DNA from: Pseudomonas sp. JAI120
Lineage (GTDB): Bacteria > Pseudomonadota > Gammaproteobacteria > Pseudomonadales > Pseudomonadaceae
Length of the DNA: 64,000 nucleotides
Direction: 5' to 3'
Assembly (NCBI RefSeq): GCF_014207255.1
Contig: NZ_JACHCZ010000001.1
Location: forward strand, 1,727,378-1,791,377
Both the position numbers and the translations under genes were made by a program. The notes below the pieces were generated by a model. It saw nothing but the letters and a program-made list of their open reading frames with translations, was not told the DNA's origin and made no database searches. Positions 24,167 through 33,167 of the stretch are shown here, in pieces. Numbering within the stretch: position 1 is the stretch's first letter; each line of letters starts with the position of its first letter.

Positions 24167-25456
24167 GTGGAAGCACATCTGTTGGAATGGCTGAACCTCA
24201 GCGTGCGCTGGGTTCACATGATCACTGGCGTCGCCTGGATCGGCGCTTCGTTCTACTTCGTCTGGCTGGAAAACAACCTCAACCGTGTCAACCCCAAGGA
24301 CGGCCTGTCCGGTGACTTGTGGGCGATCCACGGTGGCGGTATCTACCACCTGGAAAAATACAAACTGGCCCCGCCGACCATGCCGGACAACCTGCACTGG
24401 TTCAAATGGGAGGCCTATTTCACCTGGATGTCGGGCGTCGCGCTGCTGTGCGTGGTGTTCTACCTCAACCCGACGCTGTACCTGCTCGCCCCCGGCAGCA
24501 GCCTCAGTGGCAGCGAAGGCGTATTGCTGGGCATCGGCTCACTGTTCGCCGGCTGGTTCATCTACTCCTTCCTCTGCGACTCGGCCCTGGGCAAACGCCC
24601 TGCCCTGCTCGGCTTGATCCTGTTCGTGCTGTTGATTGCCGCCGCGTACGGTTTCAGCAAAGTGTTCAGCGGTCGTGGTGCGTACCTGCACGTGGGTGCG
24701 GTGATCGGCACCATCATGGTCGGTAACGTGTTCCGCATCATCATGCCGGCGCAGCGCGCATTGGTGGCGGCGATCGCCGAGAACCGCACACCCGATCCGG
24801 CCCTGCCGGCCAAGGGTCTGCTGCGTTCACGGCACAACAATTACTTCACCCTGCCGGTGCTGTTCATCATGATCAGCAACCACTTCCCGAGCACCTACGG
24901 CAGCCAATACAACTGGCTGATCCTGGCGGGTATCGCGGTGGCGGCGGTGTTGGTGCGGCACTACTTCAACACTCGGCATAACAGCCAGAAGTATGCGTGG
25001 ACCTTGCCGGTGGGTGCGTTGGCCATGATTTGCCTGGCGTATGTGACCGGGCCCAAGCCGGCCGAACCGATTGCCAAGGCACCTGCGGCCATCGAGTACC
25101 AACCGTTGCCGGAAACCGCATTGGGCGGCGGCTTGAAACCTGCCGCGCCTGCGGCGACCGAACCTGCTGCCGCACCTGCGCCCGCCCAGGCGACGATTGA
25201 TTTCGACAAGGTCCACGGGGTGATCCAGGAACGCTGCGCCGTGTGCCATTCGGCCAAGCCCACCAGCCCGCTGTTCAGCACCGCGCCGGCCGGGGTGATG
25301 TTCGACACTCCGGCGCAGATCCAGCAACAGGCGGCGCGTATCCAGGCGCAGGCGGTGGCCAGCCAGATCATGCCGTTGGGCAACATCACCCAGATGACCC
25401 AGCAGGAGCGGGATTTGATTGGCACCTGGATCAACCAGGGGGCGCGTACCAACTAA
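24167..25456 (+). CDS. puuD: Membrane urate hydroxylase with C-terminal cytochrome c domain
   Basis: 429 aa. An N-terminal DUF989 membrane domain of about eight hydrophobic segments includes VRWVHMITGVAWIGASFYFV and NLHWFKWEAYFTWMSGVALL. An Ala/Pro-rich linker (about 300-345) follows, then a cytochrome c domain with the heme motif CAVCH at residues 357-361 and an axial Met likely in MPLGNITQM. This type oxidises urate with electrons passed to the respiratory chain instead of making H2O2. Its position between allA and the urate permease fits. Confidence 0.92.
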   Translation: MEAHLLEWLNLSVRWVHMITGVAWIGASFYFVWLENNLNRVNPKDGLSGDLWAIHGGGIYHLEKYKLAPPTMPDNLHWFKWEAYFTWMSGVALLCVVFYLNPTLYLLAPGSSLSGSEGVLLGIGSLFAGWFIYSFLCDSALGKRPALLGLILFVLLIAAAYGFSKVFSGRGAYLHVGAVIGTIMVGNVFRIIMPAQRALVAAIAENRTPDPALPAKGLLRSRHNNYFTLPVLFIMISNHFPSTYGSQYNWLILAGIAVAAVLVRHYFNTRHNSQKYAWTLPVGALAMICLAYVTGPKPAEPIAKAPAAIEYQPLPETALGGGLKPAAPAATEPAAAPAPAQATIDFDKVHGVIQERCAVCHSAKPTSPLFSTAPAGVMFDTPAQIQQQAARIQAQAVASQIMPLGNITQMTQQERDLIGTWINQGARTN

Positions 25457-25473
25457 CAGATTCACATAGTTCC

Positions 25474-25568
25474 AATGTGGGAGGGGGCTTGCCCCCGATA
25501 GCGGTGTGTCATTTAAAACATCAGTGACTGAACCACCGCAATCGGGAGCAAGCCCCCTCCCACAGGGG
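25474..25568. repeat. Inverted REP pair (BIME-like)
   Basis: Two REP units, GTGGGAGGGGGCTTGC and its reverse complement, face each other with CCCCGATAGCGGTG and CACCGCAATCGG inner arms. It lies between puuD and the permease gene. Confidence 0.85.
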
Positions 25569-25630
25569 ACTGCAGTGATTTAGAGATTGCGTTCCACACA
25601 ACACAACAATAAAAAGATCCGAGGTGTTGC

Positions 25631-26980
25631 ATGACCGAGTTAGTCGACCCGCAGATTCCTGCCGCGCCCGCCATGGTGCGGCTGCCCCTCTTGCAACTGA
25701 TTCTGGTAGGCCTGCAACACGTCTTGCTGATGTACGGCGGCGCCGTCGCCGTCCCCCTGATCATTGGCCAGGCCGCCGGTCTGAGCCGTGAAGAAATCGC
25801 CTTTCTGATCAACGCCGACCTGCTGGTAGCCGGCATCGCCACCCTGGCGCAGTCGTTCGGCATCGGCCCGGTGGGCATCCGCATGCCGGTGATGATGGGC
25901 GCCAGTTTCGCCGCCGTCGGCAGCATGGTCGCCATGGCCGGTATGCCCGGTATCGGCTTGCAGGGCATCTTCGGCGCCACCATCGCCGCCGGGTTCTTCG
26001 GCATGCTGATCGCGCCGTTCATGTCCAGGATCGTGCGCTTTTTTCCGCCGCTGGTGACCGGCACCGTGATCACCGCCATCGGCCTGTCGCTGTTCCCTGT
26101 GGCCGTGAACTGGGCCGGTGGCGGCAGCGCAGCCGCCACCTTCGGCTCACCGATTTACCTGGCGATTGCCGCCCTGGTACTGGCCACCATTCTGCTGATC
26201 AACCGCTTCATGCGCGGCTTCTGGGTGAATATCTCGGTGCTGATCGGCATGGGCCTGGGTTACGCCTTGTGCGGGGCCATCGGCATGGTCGACCTCAGCG
26301 GCCTGGCCCACGCGCCGTGGGTGCAAGTGGTGACGCCGCTGCACTTCGGCATGCCGAAGTTCGAGTTGGCGCCGATCCTGTCGATGTGCCTGGTGGTGGT
26401 GATCATCTTTGTCGAATCCACCGGGATGTTCCTGGCGCTGGGCAAGATCACCGGCCAGGACGTCACGCCGAAAATGCTGCGCCGTGGCTTGCTGTGTGAT
26501 GCCGGTGCGTCGTTCTTCGCCGGGTTCTTCAACACCTTCACTCACTCCTCCTTCGCGCAGAACATCGGCCTGGTGCAAATGACCGGCGTGCGCTGCCGCT
26601 CGGTGACGATCATGGCCGGTGCCTTCCTGATCGTGCTCAGCCTGCTGCCCAAGGCCGCGTACCTGGTGGCGTCGATTCCACCTGCGGTGCTCGGCGGTGC
26701 GGCGATTGCCATGTTCGGCATGGTGGCGGCCACCGGTATCAAGATTCTCCAGGAGGCAGACATCGCCGACCGTCGCAACCAGTTGCTGGTGGCGGTGAGC
26801 ATCGGCATGGGCCTGATCCCGGTGGTGCGCCCGGAGTTCTTCGCACAGTTGCCACTGTGGATGAGCCCGATTACCCACAGCGGGATTGCCATGGCCACCC
26901 TCAGCGCGCTATCGCTGAATATCCTGTTCAATATTCTCGGCGGCGCTGAGCGCCCCGTAGTCGACCCCGCCCACACCTGA
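25631..26980 (+). CDS. NCS2 urate/xanthine permease (UacT/PbuX type)
   Basis: 449 aa with about 14 membrane segments. LPLLQLILVGLQHVLLMYGG and AVAVPLIIGQAAGLS are the NCS2 TM1 pattern. FVESTGMFLALGKITGQDV and NTFTHSSFAQNIGLVQMTGV are the QHS-like and NxxT substrate motifs of the NAT/NCS2 family. It imports urate and/or xanthine by proton symport. It differs from the AzgA-type permease at 12961 in sequence and likely in substrate. Located directly after puuD. Confidence 0.92.
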   Translation: MTELVDPQIPAAPAMVRLPLLQLILVGLQHVLLMYGGAVAVPLIIGQAAGLSREEIAFLINADLLVAGIATLAQSFGIGPVGIRMPVMMGASFAAVGSMVAMAGMPGIGLQGIFGATIAAGFFGMLIAPFMSRIVRFFPPLVTGTVITAIGLSLFPVAVNWAGGGSAAATFGSPIYLAIAALVLATILLINRFMRGFWVNISVLIGMGLGYALCGAIGMVDLSGLAHAPWVQVVTPLHFGMPKFELAPILSMCLVVVIIFVESTGMFLALGKITGQDVTPKMLRRGLLCDAGASFFAGFFNTFTHSSFAQNIGLVQMTGVRCRSVTIMAGAFLIVLSLLPKAAYLVASIPPAVLGGAAIAMFGMVAATGIKILQEADIADRRNQLLVAVSIGMGLIPVVRPEFFAQLPLWMSPITHSGIAMATLSALSLNILFNILGGAERPVVDPAHT

Positions 26981-27211
26981 GGCATGCCCCATTGTCGCCC
27001 TGTGCGCGCTGTAACGGCGCACTTGAGCCCTGACGTGGGAGCCAGTATTCTCCGCGCCCGCTTGAATTGACGGTTGTTTGCCGCCTTGGCGCGGGTCTTG
27101 CTGTAGCAATAAAGCTGACCATTCAGACCACTTTTATAACCACCCAAAGGCGCCACACCAGAGCGCCTGTGCAGAAGAAAAACCATAAAACTTTAACTCG
27201 GGAGCAACCGA

Positions 27212-27997
27212 ATGAAACCTATGTTCAAAGGCCTGATGCTGGCGGGATCCCTGCTGGCCGGCGGCCAGGCCGTGGCCGGTGACTTGTTGCAGTGGCAGAA
27301 CAACAGCCTGACGTATCTGTGGGGCAAGAGCTTTACCGTCAACCCACAGATCCAGCAAACCGTCACGTTCGAACATGCCGATGCCTGGAAGTACGGCGAC
27401 AACTTCGTCTTCGTCGACCGCATCTTTTACAACGGCAAGGAAGACGGCAACGTCGGCCCAAGCACATATTACGGTGAGATCAGCCCGCGACTGTCGTTCG
27501 GTAAGATTTTCGACCAGGACCTGTCCTTCGGCCCGATCAAGGATGTGTTGCTGGCCTTCACGTATGAGTTCGGCGAAGGCGACAACGAGTCGTACCTGCT
27601 CGGCCCTGGCTTTGACCTGAACGTCCCTGGCTTCGACTACTTCCAGTTGAACTTCTACCAGCGCCAGACCGAAGGCAATCGCCCGGGTGACGGTGTGTGG
27701 CAGATCACCCCGGTATGGGCGTACACCCTCCCCGTGGGCAACTCCGACATCCTGATCGACGGCTTTATGGATTGGGTGGTGGACAACGACAAGAACGCCC
27801 GTGGCACTTACCACGCCAACCTGCACTTCAACCCACAGGTCAAATACGACTTGGGCAAGGCGCTGCATTGGGGCGACAAGCAGTTGTATGTAGGTTTTGA
27901 ATACGACTACTGGAAGAACAAGTACGGGATCGAGGATTCGGGCGCGTTCAAGACGAACCAGGACACGGCGAGCTTCCTGGTCAAGTACCACTTCTAA
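27212..27997 (+). CDS. Outer-membrane nucleoside channel, Tsx/OmpK family
   Basis: 261 aa with a 22-residue signal peptide (MKPMFKGLMLAGSLLAGGQA ending VA). The mature protein begins GDLLQWQNNSLTYLWGKSF, the Tsx/OmpK start. It has alternating amphipathic beta strands and ends with a C-terminal Phe (FLVKYHF), the outer-membrane targeting signal. It likely forms a 12-strand barrel for nucleosides or purines. Placed at the end of the urate cluster, with a GGGAGC ribosome site. Confidence 0.88.
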   Translation: MKPMFKGLMLAGSLLAGGQAVAGDLLQWQNNSLTYLWGKSFTVNPQIQQTVTFEHADAWKYGDNFVFVDRIFYNGKEDGNVGPSTYYGEISPRLSFGKIFDQDLSFGPIKDVLLAFTYEFGEGDNESYLLGPGFDLNVPGFDYFQLNFYQRQTEGNRPGDGVWQITPVWAYTLPVGNSDILIDGFMDWVVDNDKNARGTYHANLHFNPQVKYDLGKALHWGDKQLYVGFEYDYWKNKYGIEDSGAFKTNQDTASFLVKYHF

Positions 27998-28015
27998 AAG
28001 CCAATGCAAGACAAA

Positions 28016-28105
28016 CGTGGGAGGGGGCTTGCTCCCGATAGCGAAGTGTCAGTCACTATATTTGTTGACTGACACACTGCTATCGGGAGCAAGCCCCTCC
28101 CACAT
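28016..28105. repeat. Inverted REP pair
   Basis: Two facing REP units (GTGGGAGGGGGCTTGC... and GCAAGCCCCTCCCAC) with inner arms GCTCCCGATAGCGAAGTGTC and GACACACTGCTATCGGGAGC. It separates the Tsx-like gene from the convergent patatin gene. Confidence 0.85.
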
Positions 28106-29254
28106 TCAGATAGGCGGCAGGCGCAGAAACCGCATGATCTCTTCGCGCTTGGCCAGCGCATCTTTCCTGCCCAACTCAATCAACTCGCTGCAATACCCCG
28201 CCTCGAACAGCAAGTAACTCAGCACCCCCGCCCCGCTCGTCTTGGTCGCCCCCGGCCCACGCAAGAACAACCGCAACGCCGCCGGCAATTCCTGCCGATG
28301 TCTTGCCGCGATTTCATCGATCGGCTGGCTTGGCGCAATCACCAGCACTTCCACCGGTGCCAGGCCACGGGCCGCGCTGTCGGCGGGCTGGTGATGACTG
28401 AACTGGTTCAGACGCTCCAGCAGTTCGATATCGCTTTCCAGGCTGTCGATGAACGTGCTGTTGAGCATATGCCCACCGATTTGTGCCAGGGTCGGCTCCT
28501 GGCCGGTGTAGGTACGTTGCACCGCCGGCTCATTGCCCCGTGGGTTGCCGCTGACGCCCACCACCAGCACACGGGTCGCCCCCAGGTGCAGCGCCGGACT
28601 GATGGGGGCGGATTGGCGCACCGCGCCGTCGCCGAAATATTCCTGGTCGAGTTTCACCGGGGCAAACAGCAAGGGGATCGCCGAACTGGCCAGCAGGTGA
28701 TCAACCGTCAGTTGCGTCGGCACGCCGATACGTCGATGGCGCAGCCAGGCATCGATGGTGCCGCCACCCTGATAGAAGGTAACCGCCTGCCCGGACTCAT
28801 AGCCGAAGGCCGTCACCGCCACGGCGTGCAAATGCTTGTGGCGGATAGCCTCGTCGATGCCATCCAGGTTCAACCGCTCGTGCAGCAGGTCGCGCAACGG
28901 TGAGCTGTTGAGCAACGCCACCGGTACCTGGGCGCCGATGCCCAGCAGGCTGTGGATGAGGAAGCGACTCGCCTGGCGGATCACCCCAGGCCAGTCACTG
29001 CGCAGCACCAGGTGGCTGCGAAAGCCCTGCCAGAAGGCCGTAAGGCGCCCGATAGCGGCGGTGAAGTCCATGGCGCCGCTGGCCAGGGTCACCGCATTGA
29101 TCGCGCCGGCCGAGGTGCCGACGATCACCGGAAAGGGATTGGCTGCTCCCGGCGGCAACAGCTCGGCAATCGCCGCCAACACCCCCACCTGATACGCCGC
29201 TCGCGCCCCGCCGCCGGAGAGAATCAAGCCTGTAACCGGTTCAGCTGGGCGCAT
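28106..29254 (-). CDS. Patatin-like phospholipase
   Basis: 382 aa. It shows the oxyanion-hole loop GLILSGGGARAAYQVGV, the nucleophile motif GTSAGAINA and the second catalytic residue in YFGDGAVRQ (DGA), so it should be a Ser-Asp dyad lipid acyl hydrolase. A C-terminal region of about 180 residues has no recognised domain. No signal peptide is seen. Located 30 bases downstream of lpxL on the same strand, but an operon is not certain. Confidence 0.9.
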   Translation of the reverse strand: MRPAEPVTGLILSGGGARAAYQVGVLAAIAELLPPGAANPFPVIVGTSAGAINAVTLASGAMDFTAAIGRLTAFWQGFRSHLVLRSDWPGVIRQASRFLIHSLLGIGAQVPVALLNSSPLRDLLHERLNLDGIDEAIRHKHLHAVAVTAFGYESGQAVTFYQGGGTIDAWLRHRRIGVPTQLTVDHLLASSAIPLLFAPVKLDQEYFGDGAVRQSAPISPALHLGATRVLVVGVSGNPRGNEPAVQRTYTGQEPTLAQIGGHMLNSTFIDSLESDIELLERLNQFSHHQPADSAARGLAPVEVLVIAPSQPIDEIAARHRQELPAALRLFLRGPGATKTSGAGVLSYLLFEAGYCSELIELGRKDALAKREEIMRFLRLPPI

Positions 29255-29284
29255 TGCGTCACTCCGTATGGGAAAAAGTCGCTA

Positions 29285-30220
29285 TCAGCGACGGCGTTTT
29301 TCGTACAGCTTGGGCTCGCCCGGTGGACGGCTCTTGAAGCGGCGGTGGGTCCACAGGTATTGCTCGGGGCACTCGCGCACCGAGGCTTCGACCCATTGGT
29401 TGATGCGCAGGCAGTCCACCTCATCACTTTCCCCCGGGAAGTCGGTCAACGGTGGGTGGATCACCAGGCGGTAACCGCTGCCGTCCGCCAGGCGCTCCTG
29501 GGTGAACGGCACCACCAGCGCCTTGCCCAGTTTGGCGAACTTGCTGGTAGCAGGCACGGTAGCGGCCTGGATGCCGAACAGCGGCACAAAGATACTTTGC
29601 TTGGCGCCGTAGTCCTGGTCCGGTGCATACCAGATGGCGCGGCCGGCGCGCAGCAGCTTGAGCATGCCACGCACGTCTTCGCGCTCGACCGCCAGGGAAT
29701 CGAAGTTATGCCGCTCACGGCCACGGCGCTGGATATAGTCGAACAGCGGGTTACCGTGCTCGCGGTACATGCCATCGATGGTGTGCTTCTGCCCCAGCAA
29801 GGCAGCGCCGATTTCCAGGGTGGTGAAGTGCAGGGCCATGAGGATCACGCCCTTGCCGTCCAGTTGGGCCTGCTTGAGGTGTTCGAGGCCTTCGACGTGG
29901 GCCAGGCGCGCCAGGCGCTGGCGCGACCACCACCAGCTCATGGCCATTTCAAAGAAGGCGATGCCGGTGGAGGCAAAGTTCTCCTTGAGCAGGCGCTTGC
30001 GCTCTTTGGCGGATTTTTCCGGGAAACACAGTTCCAGGTTTCGCGCGGCGATGCGGCGGCGTTCGCCGGCCACACGGTACATGCCCGCACCCAGCAGGCG
30101 ACCAATGGTCAGCAGCACGCGGTACGGCAGTTGGGTAACCAGCCACAGCAGGCCGAGTCCCAGCCATAACAGCCAAAAACGCGGGTGAAAAAATGCAGCT
30201 CGAAAACGCGGGCGATCCAT
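29285..30220 (-). CDS. lpxL: Lipid A biosynthesis lauroyl acyltransferase
   Basis: 311 aa from ATG 30220, with CGGAA upstream; the longer frame to 30322 lacks support. One N-terminal membrane segment (FWLLWLGLGLLWLVTQL) then the acyltransferase domain with catalytic HFTTLE (HX4E), and YAPDQDYGAKQSIFVPLFG for acyl-ACP binding. It transfers a lauroyl chain to lipid A precursor at the inner membrane. Divergent from minC, separated by about 120 bases. Confidence 0.92.
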   Translation of the reverse strand: MDRPRFRAAFFHPRFWLLWLGLGLLWLVTQLPYRVLLTIGRLLGAGMYRVAGERRRIAARNLELCFPEKSAKERKRLLKENFASTGIAFFEMAMSWWWSRQRLARLAHVEGLEHLKQAQLDGKGVILMALHFTTLEIGAALLGQKHTIDGMYREHGNPLFDYIQRRGRERHNFDSLAVEREDVRGMLKLLRAGRAIWYAPDQDYGAKQSIFVPLFGIQAATVPATSKFAKLGKALVVPFTQERLADGSGYRLVIHPPLTDFPGESDEVDCLRINQWVEASVRECPEQYLWTHRRFKSRPPGEPKLYEKRRR

Positions 30221-30339
30221 TACAGATTCCGGGAAAGACAGGGCCGCGCATTCTACAACGGTTCGACTCGGCTTGCGGCCAGTGAGTGTTCTCGTTATAA
30301 GTCTCGACACTTTTCGTGACAAGCCGCTTTTTGCCGACC

Positions 30340-31077
30340 ATGAGCCAAACCGAACCGCTAGACCAAGATCCCGTGTTCCAGCTGAAAGGCAGCATGCTCG
30401 CCATCACCGTGCTGGAACTGGCCCGCAACGACCTTGACGCCCTGGACCGCCAACTCGCCGCCAAGGTTGCCCTGGCGCCGAATTTCTTCAACAACGCCCC
30501 GCTGGTACTGGCCCTGGACAAACTGCCGGCCGGCCAAGGCGCTATCGATCTGCCCGGCCTGATGCGCGTGTGCCGCTCCCATGGCCTGCGGACCCTGGCG
30601 ATTCGCGCCAGCCGTATCGAAGACATTGCCGCAGCCATCGCAATTGAACTGCCAGTACTGCCGCCCTCCGGCGCCCGTGAGCGTCCGCTTGAACCTTTGG
30701 TCGGAGAGGTGACGAAAAAACCGGAAAAACCACCGGAACCGACGATCAAGCCTACAAAGATAATCACTGCGCCCGTACGCGGTGGGCAGCAGATTTACGC
30801 CCAGGGCGGCGACCTGGTGGTGATCGCCTCGGTCAGTCCCGGCGCGGAACTTCTCGCCGATGGCAACATCCATGTATACGGCCCGATGCGCGGCCGAGCC
30901 CTCGCCGGCATAAAGGGTGATACCAAGGCCCGCATTTTTTGCCAGCAATTGACCGCCGAGCTGGTGTCCATCGCGGGCCAGTACAAGGTTTCAGAAGATT
31001 TGCGCCGTGATCCGCTGTGGGGCGCCGCAGTGCAAGTCAGCCTGTCGGGCGATGTGTTGAACATCATCCGTCTTTAA
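30340..31077 (+). CDS. minC: Septum-site inhibitor MinC
   Basis: 245 aa from ATG 30340. The N-terminal domain (about 1-105) starts [19 protein letters not shown] and blocks FtsZ assembly. A Pro/Lys linker ([15 protein letters not shown]) joins the C-terminal beta-helix with [20 protein letters not shown] and [20 protein letters not shown], which binds MinD and FtsZ. It prevents division away from midcell. The first gene of minCDE, with 201 bases to minD. Confidence 0.95.
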   Translation: MSQTEPLDQDPVFQLKGSMLAITVLELARNDLDALDRQLAAKVALAPNFFNNAPLVLALDKLPAGQGAIDLPGLMRVCRSHGLRTLAIRASRIEDIAAAIAIELPVLPPSGARERPLEPLVGEVTKKPEKPPEPTIKPTKIITAPVRGGQQIYAQGGDLVVIASVSPGAELLADGNIHVYGPMRGRALAGIKGDTKARIFCQQLTAELVSIAGQYKVSEDLRRDPLWGAAVQVSLSGDVLNIIRL

Positions 31078-31278
31078 CGGATACTGCCGCATTTTCCAAG
31101 CATCTCTAGACTCTGATAGCACAGCGAAACCGGCAATACTTGTGTAGGAATGATTGAAAGCTGGCGTTTCCCCTACGGAAACCACATCTTTTTCCTACAA
31201 GGGCTGTCCGCCTGCAGCGAGTTCCAAGAGATGTTTTTCAGGGACTGAAAGGTCCTTTTTCCTTAGGGGTGAAACACC

Positions 31279-32091
31279 TTGGCCAAGATTCTCGTGGTTA
31301 CATCCGGCAAGGGTGGTGTGGGTAAGACCACCACCAGCGCCGCTATCGGTACCGGCCTCGCACTGCGCGGCCACAAAACAGTCATCGTCGACTTCGACGT
31401 CGGTTTGCGTAACCTCGACCTGATCATGGGCTGCGAACGCCGCGTGGTGTACGACTTCGTCAACGTGGTGAACGGTGAAGCCAACCTGCAACAGGCCCTG
31501 ATCAAGGACAAGCGTCTTGAAAACCTGTATGTACTGGCCGCCAGCCAGACCCGCGACAAAGATGCGCTGACTAAAGAAGGCGTAGGCAAGGTTCTCGCTG
31601 AACTGAAGGAAACCTTCGAGTACGTAGTGTGCGACTCGCCGGCAGGTATCGAAACCGGTGCTCACCTGGCGATGTACTTCGCCGATGAAGCCATCGTCGT
31701 GACCAACCCGGAAGTGTCTTCGGTACGTGACTCGGACCGCATGCTCGGCCTGTTGGCCAGCAAGTCCCAGCGCGCCGAGAAAGGTGAAGACCCGATCAAG
31801 GAGCACCTGCTGCTCACCCGCTACAACCCTGAGCGCGTTAGCAATGGCGAAATGCTCGGTGTTGAAGACGTCAAGGACATCCTCGCCGTGACCCTGCTGG
31901 GTGTGATCCCGGAATCCCAGGCAGTCTTGAAGGCTTCCAACCAGGGCGTGCCGGTGATTCTCGACGACCAGAGCGACGCCGGCCAGGCGTACAGCGATGC
32001 TGTCGATCGTTTGCTGGGCAAGTCCGTGGAACATCGCTTCCTCGATGTAAAGAAGAAGGGATTCTTCGAGCGTATCTTTGGAGGCAACTAA
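31279..32091 (+). CDS. minD: Septum-site ATPase MinD
   Basis: 270 aa, starting at TTG 31279 with AGGGGTG upstream. The deviant Walker A motif is SGKGGVGKTTTSAAIG, switch motifs DFDVGLRNLDLIMG and CDSPAGIETGAHLAMYFADE follow, and the C-terminal amphipathic membrane helix is KKGFFERIFGG. It is an ATP-dependent membrane switch that recruits MinC and is released by MinE. The TTG start is seen commonly for this gene in Pseudomonas. Confidence 0.97.
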   Translation: MAKILVVTSGKGGVGKTTTSAAIGTGLALRGHKTVIVDFDVGLRNLDLIMGCERRVVYDFVNVVNGEANLQQALIKDKRLENLYVLAASQTRDKDALTKEGVGKVLAELKETFEYVVCDSPAGIETGAHLAMYFADEAIVVTNPEVSSVRDSDRMLGLLASKSQRAEKGEDPIKEHLLLTRYNPERVSNGEMLGVEDVKDILAVTLLGVIPESQAVLKASNQGVPVILDDQSDAGQAYSDAVDRLLGKSVEHRFLDVKKKGFFERIFGGN

Positions 32092-32094
32092 ACA

Positions 32095-32349
32095 ATGAAA
32101 TTTCTCGACTTCTTTCGCGCCAACAAAAAGCCAAGCACCGCGTCGGTCGCGAAAGAGCGTCTACAGATCATCGTGGCGCACGAACGCGGCCAACGCAGCA
32201 CCCCGGATTACCTGCCAGCCTTGCAGAAGGAACTGGTCGAGGTGATCCGCAAGTACGTCAATATCGGCAACGATGACGTGCATGTCGCCCTTGAAAACGA
32301 CGGCAGCTGCTCGATTCTGGAACTCAATATCACCCTGCCTGATCGTTGA
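32095..32349 (+). CDS. minE: Cell-division topological specificity factor MinE
   Basis: 84 aa. The N-terminus [20 protein letters not shown] is the MinD-interacting amphipathic helix; [20 protein letters not shown] and the beta-strand domain follow. It stimulates MinD ATPase activity and drives the Min oscillation. Four bases after minD, so translationally coupled. Confidence 0.97.
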   Translation: MKFLDFFRANKKPSTASVAKERLQIIVAHERGQRSTPDYLPALQKELVEVIRKYVNIGNDDVHVALENDGSCSILELNITLPDR

Positions 32350-32366
32350 TCGAACAGGCGGCCGCC

Positions 32367-32421
32367 ACGGCGGCTCGGTCACCTTGATCCCTTTGCGGGA
32401 ACCGGGTGGTCGAGCCGCCGT
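32367..32421. repeat. Long imperfect hairpin between minE and rluA-like gene
   Basis: ACGGCGGCTCG pairs perfectly with CGAGCCGCCGT, extended inward by GTCACC against GGTGGT with one G-T pair, around about 20 bases. There is no T run, so a simple terminator is unlikely. Confidence 0.6.
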
Positions 32422-32445
32422 TGGCGTTTGTTACGAGGCTGTTTA

Positions 32446-33081
32446 ATGCCGCTGTCCACTATTCATATCCTGCATCAGGACGACGCTGTCCTGGTGGTGA
32501 ACAAACCGACCCTGCTGCTCTCGGTGCCTGGCCGCGCCGATGACAACAAGGACTGCCTGATCACCCGCCTGCAGGAAAACGGCTACCCCGAAGCCCGCAT
32601 CGTCCATCGCCTGGACTGGGAAACCTCGGGGATCATCCTGCTGGCCCGGGACGCCGATACCCATCGCGAACTGTCCCGCCAGTTTCACGACCGCGAAACC
32701 GAAAAGGCCTACACCGCTTTGGCCTGGGGCCAGCCGGAACTGGACAGCGGCAGCATCGACCTACCCTTGCGCTATGACCCGCCGACCAAGCCGCGTCATG
32801 TGGTGGACCACGAGTTCGGCAAGCACGCGCTGACCTTCTGGAAAGTGCTGGAACGCTGTGGCGACTGGTGCCGCGTCGAGCTGACGCCGATCACCGGGCG
32901 CTCGCACCAGTTGCGTGTGCACATGCTATCCATCGGCCATCCGTTGCTGGGTGATGGTTTGTATGCCCACGAACAGGCCCTGGCTGCGTGGCCGCGCCTG
33001 TGCCTGCATGCGAGCATGCTGAGCTTCACTCACCCGCAAAGCGGCGAGCGCTTGCGCTTTGAGTGCCCTGCACCGTTCTAA
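32446..33081 (+). CDS. RluA-family pseudouridine synthase
   Basis: 211 aa from ATG 32446 with CGAGG upstream. Short form of the RluA family without the S4 domain. The catalytic motif is IVHRLDWETSGIILLARD, with LTPITGRSHQLRVHMLSIGH as the second signature. It isomerises uridine in rRNA or tRNA; the specific site is not deducible. It follows minE by about 97 bases. Confidence 0.9.
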   Translation: MPLSTIHILHQDDAVLVVNKPTLLLSVPGRADDNKDCLITRLQENGYPEARIVHRLDWETSGIILLARDADTHRELSRQFHDRETEKAYTALAWGQPELDSGSIDLPLRYDPPTKPRHVVDHEFGKHALTFWKVLERCGDWCRVELTPITGRSHQLRVHMLSIGHPLLGDGLYAHEQALAAWPRLCLHASMLSFTHPQSGERLRFECPAPF

Positions 33082-33100
33082 AGCTGTAAATACAGTAAAT

Positions 33101-33110
33101 GTGGGAGGGG
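33101..33110 (+). repeat. Remnant half REP
   Basis: GTGGGAGGGG unit without its partner in the gap before the aminopeptidase gene. Possibly a decayed copy of the family seen at 25474. Confidence 0.4.
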
Positions 33111-33167
33111 CGGTGCACTTCTCGCCCTCGAACGGTAAACTCCGCGCATTGCTGTCTGGAGCTATTT

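Noticed and set aside
30221..30322. Longer N-terminus for LpxL
   Set aside because: The family N-terminus MDRPRFRAAFF begins at 30220 with a ribosome site; the extension has no family match.
31078..31278. Terminator or riboswitch between minC and minD
   Set aside because: Only an 8-bp stem (TGTAGGAA/TTCCTACA) with a long loop and a weak GGAC/GTCC pair are visible, not enough to call.
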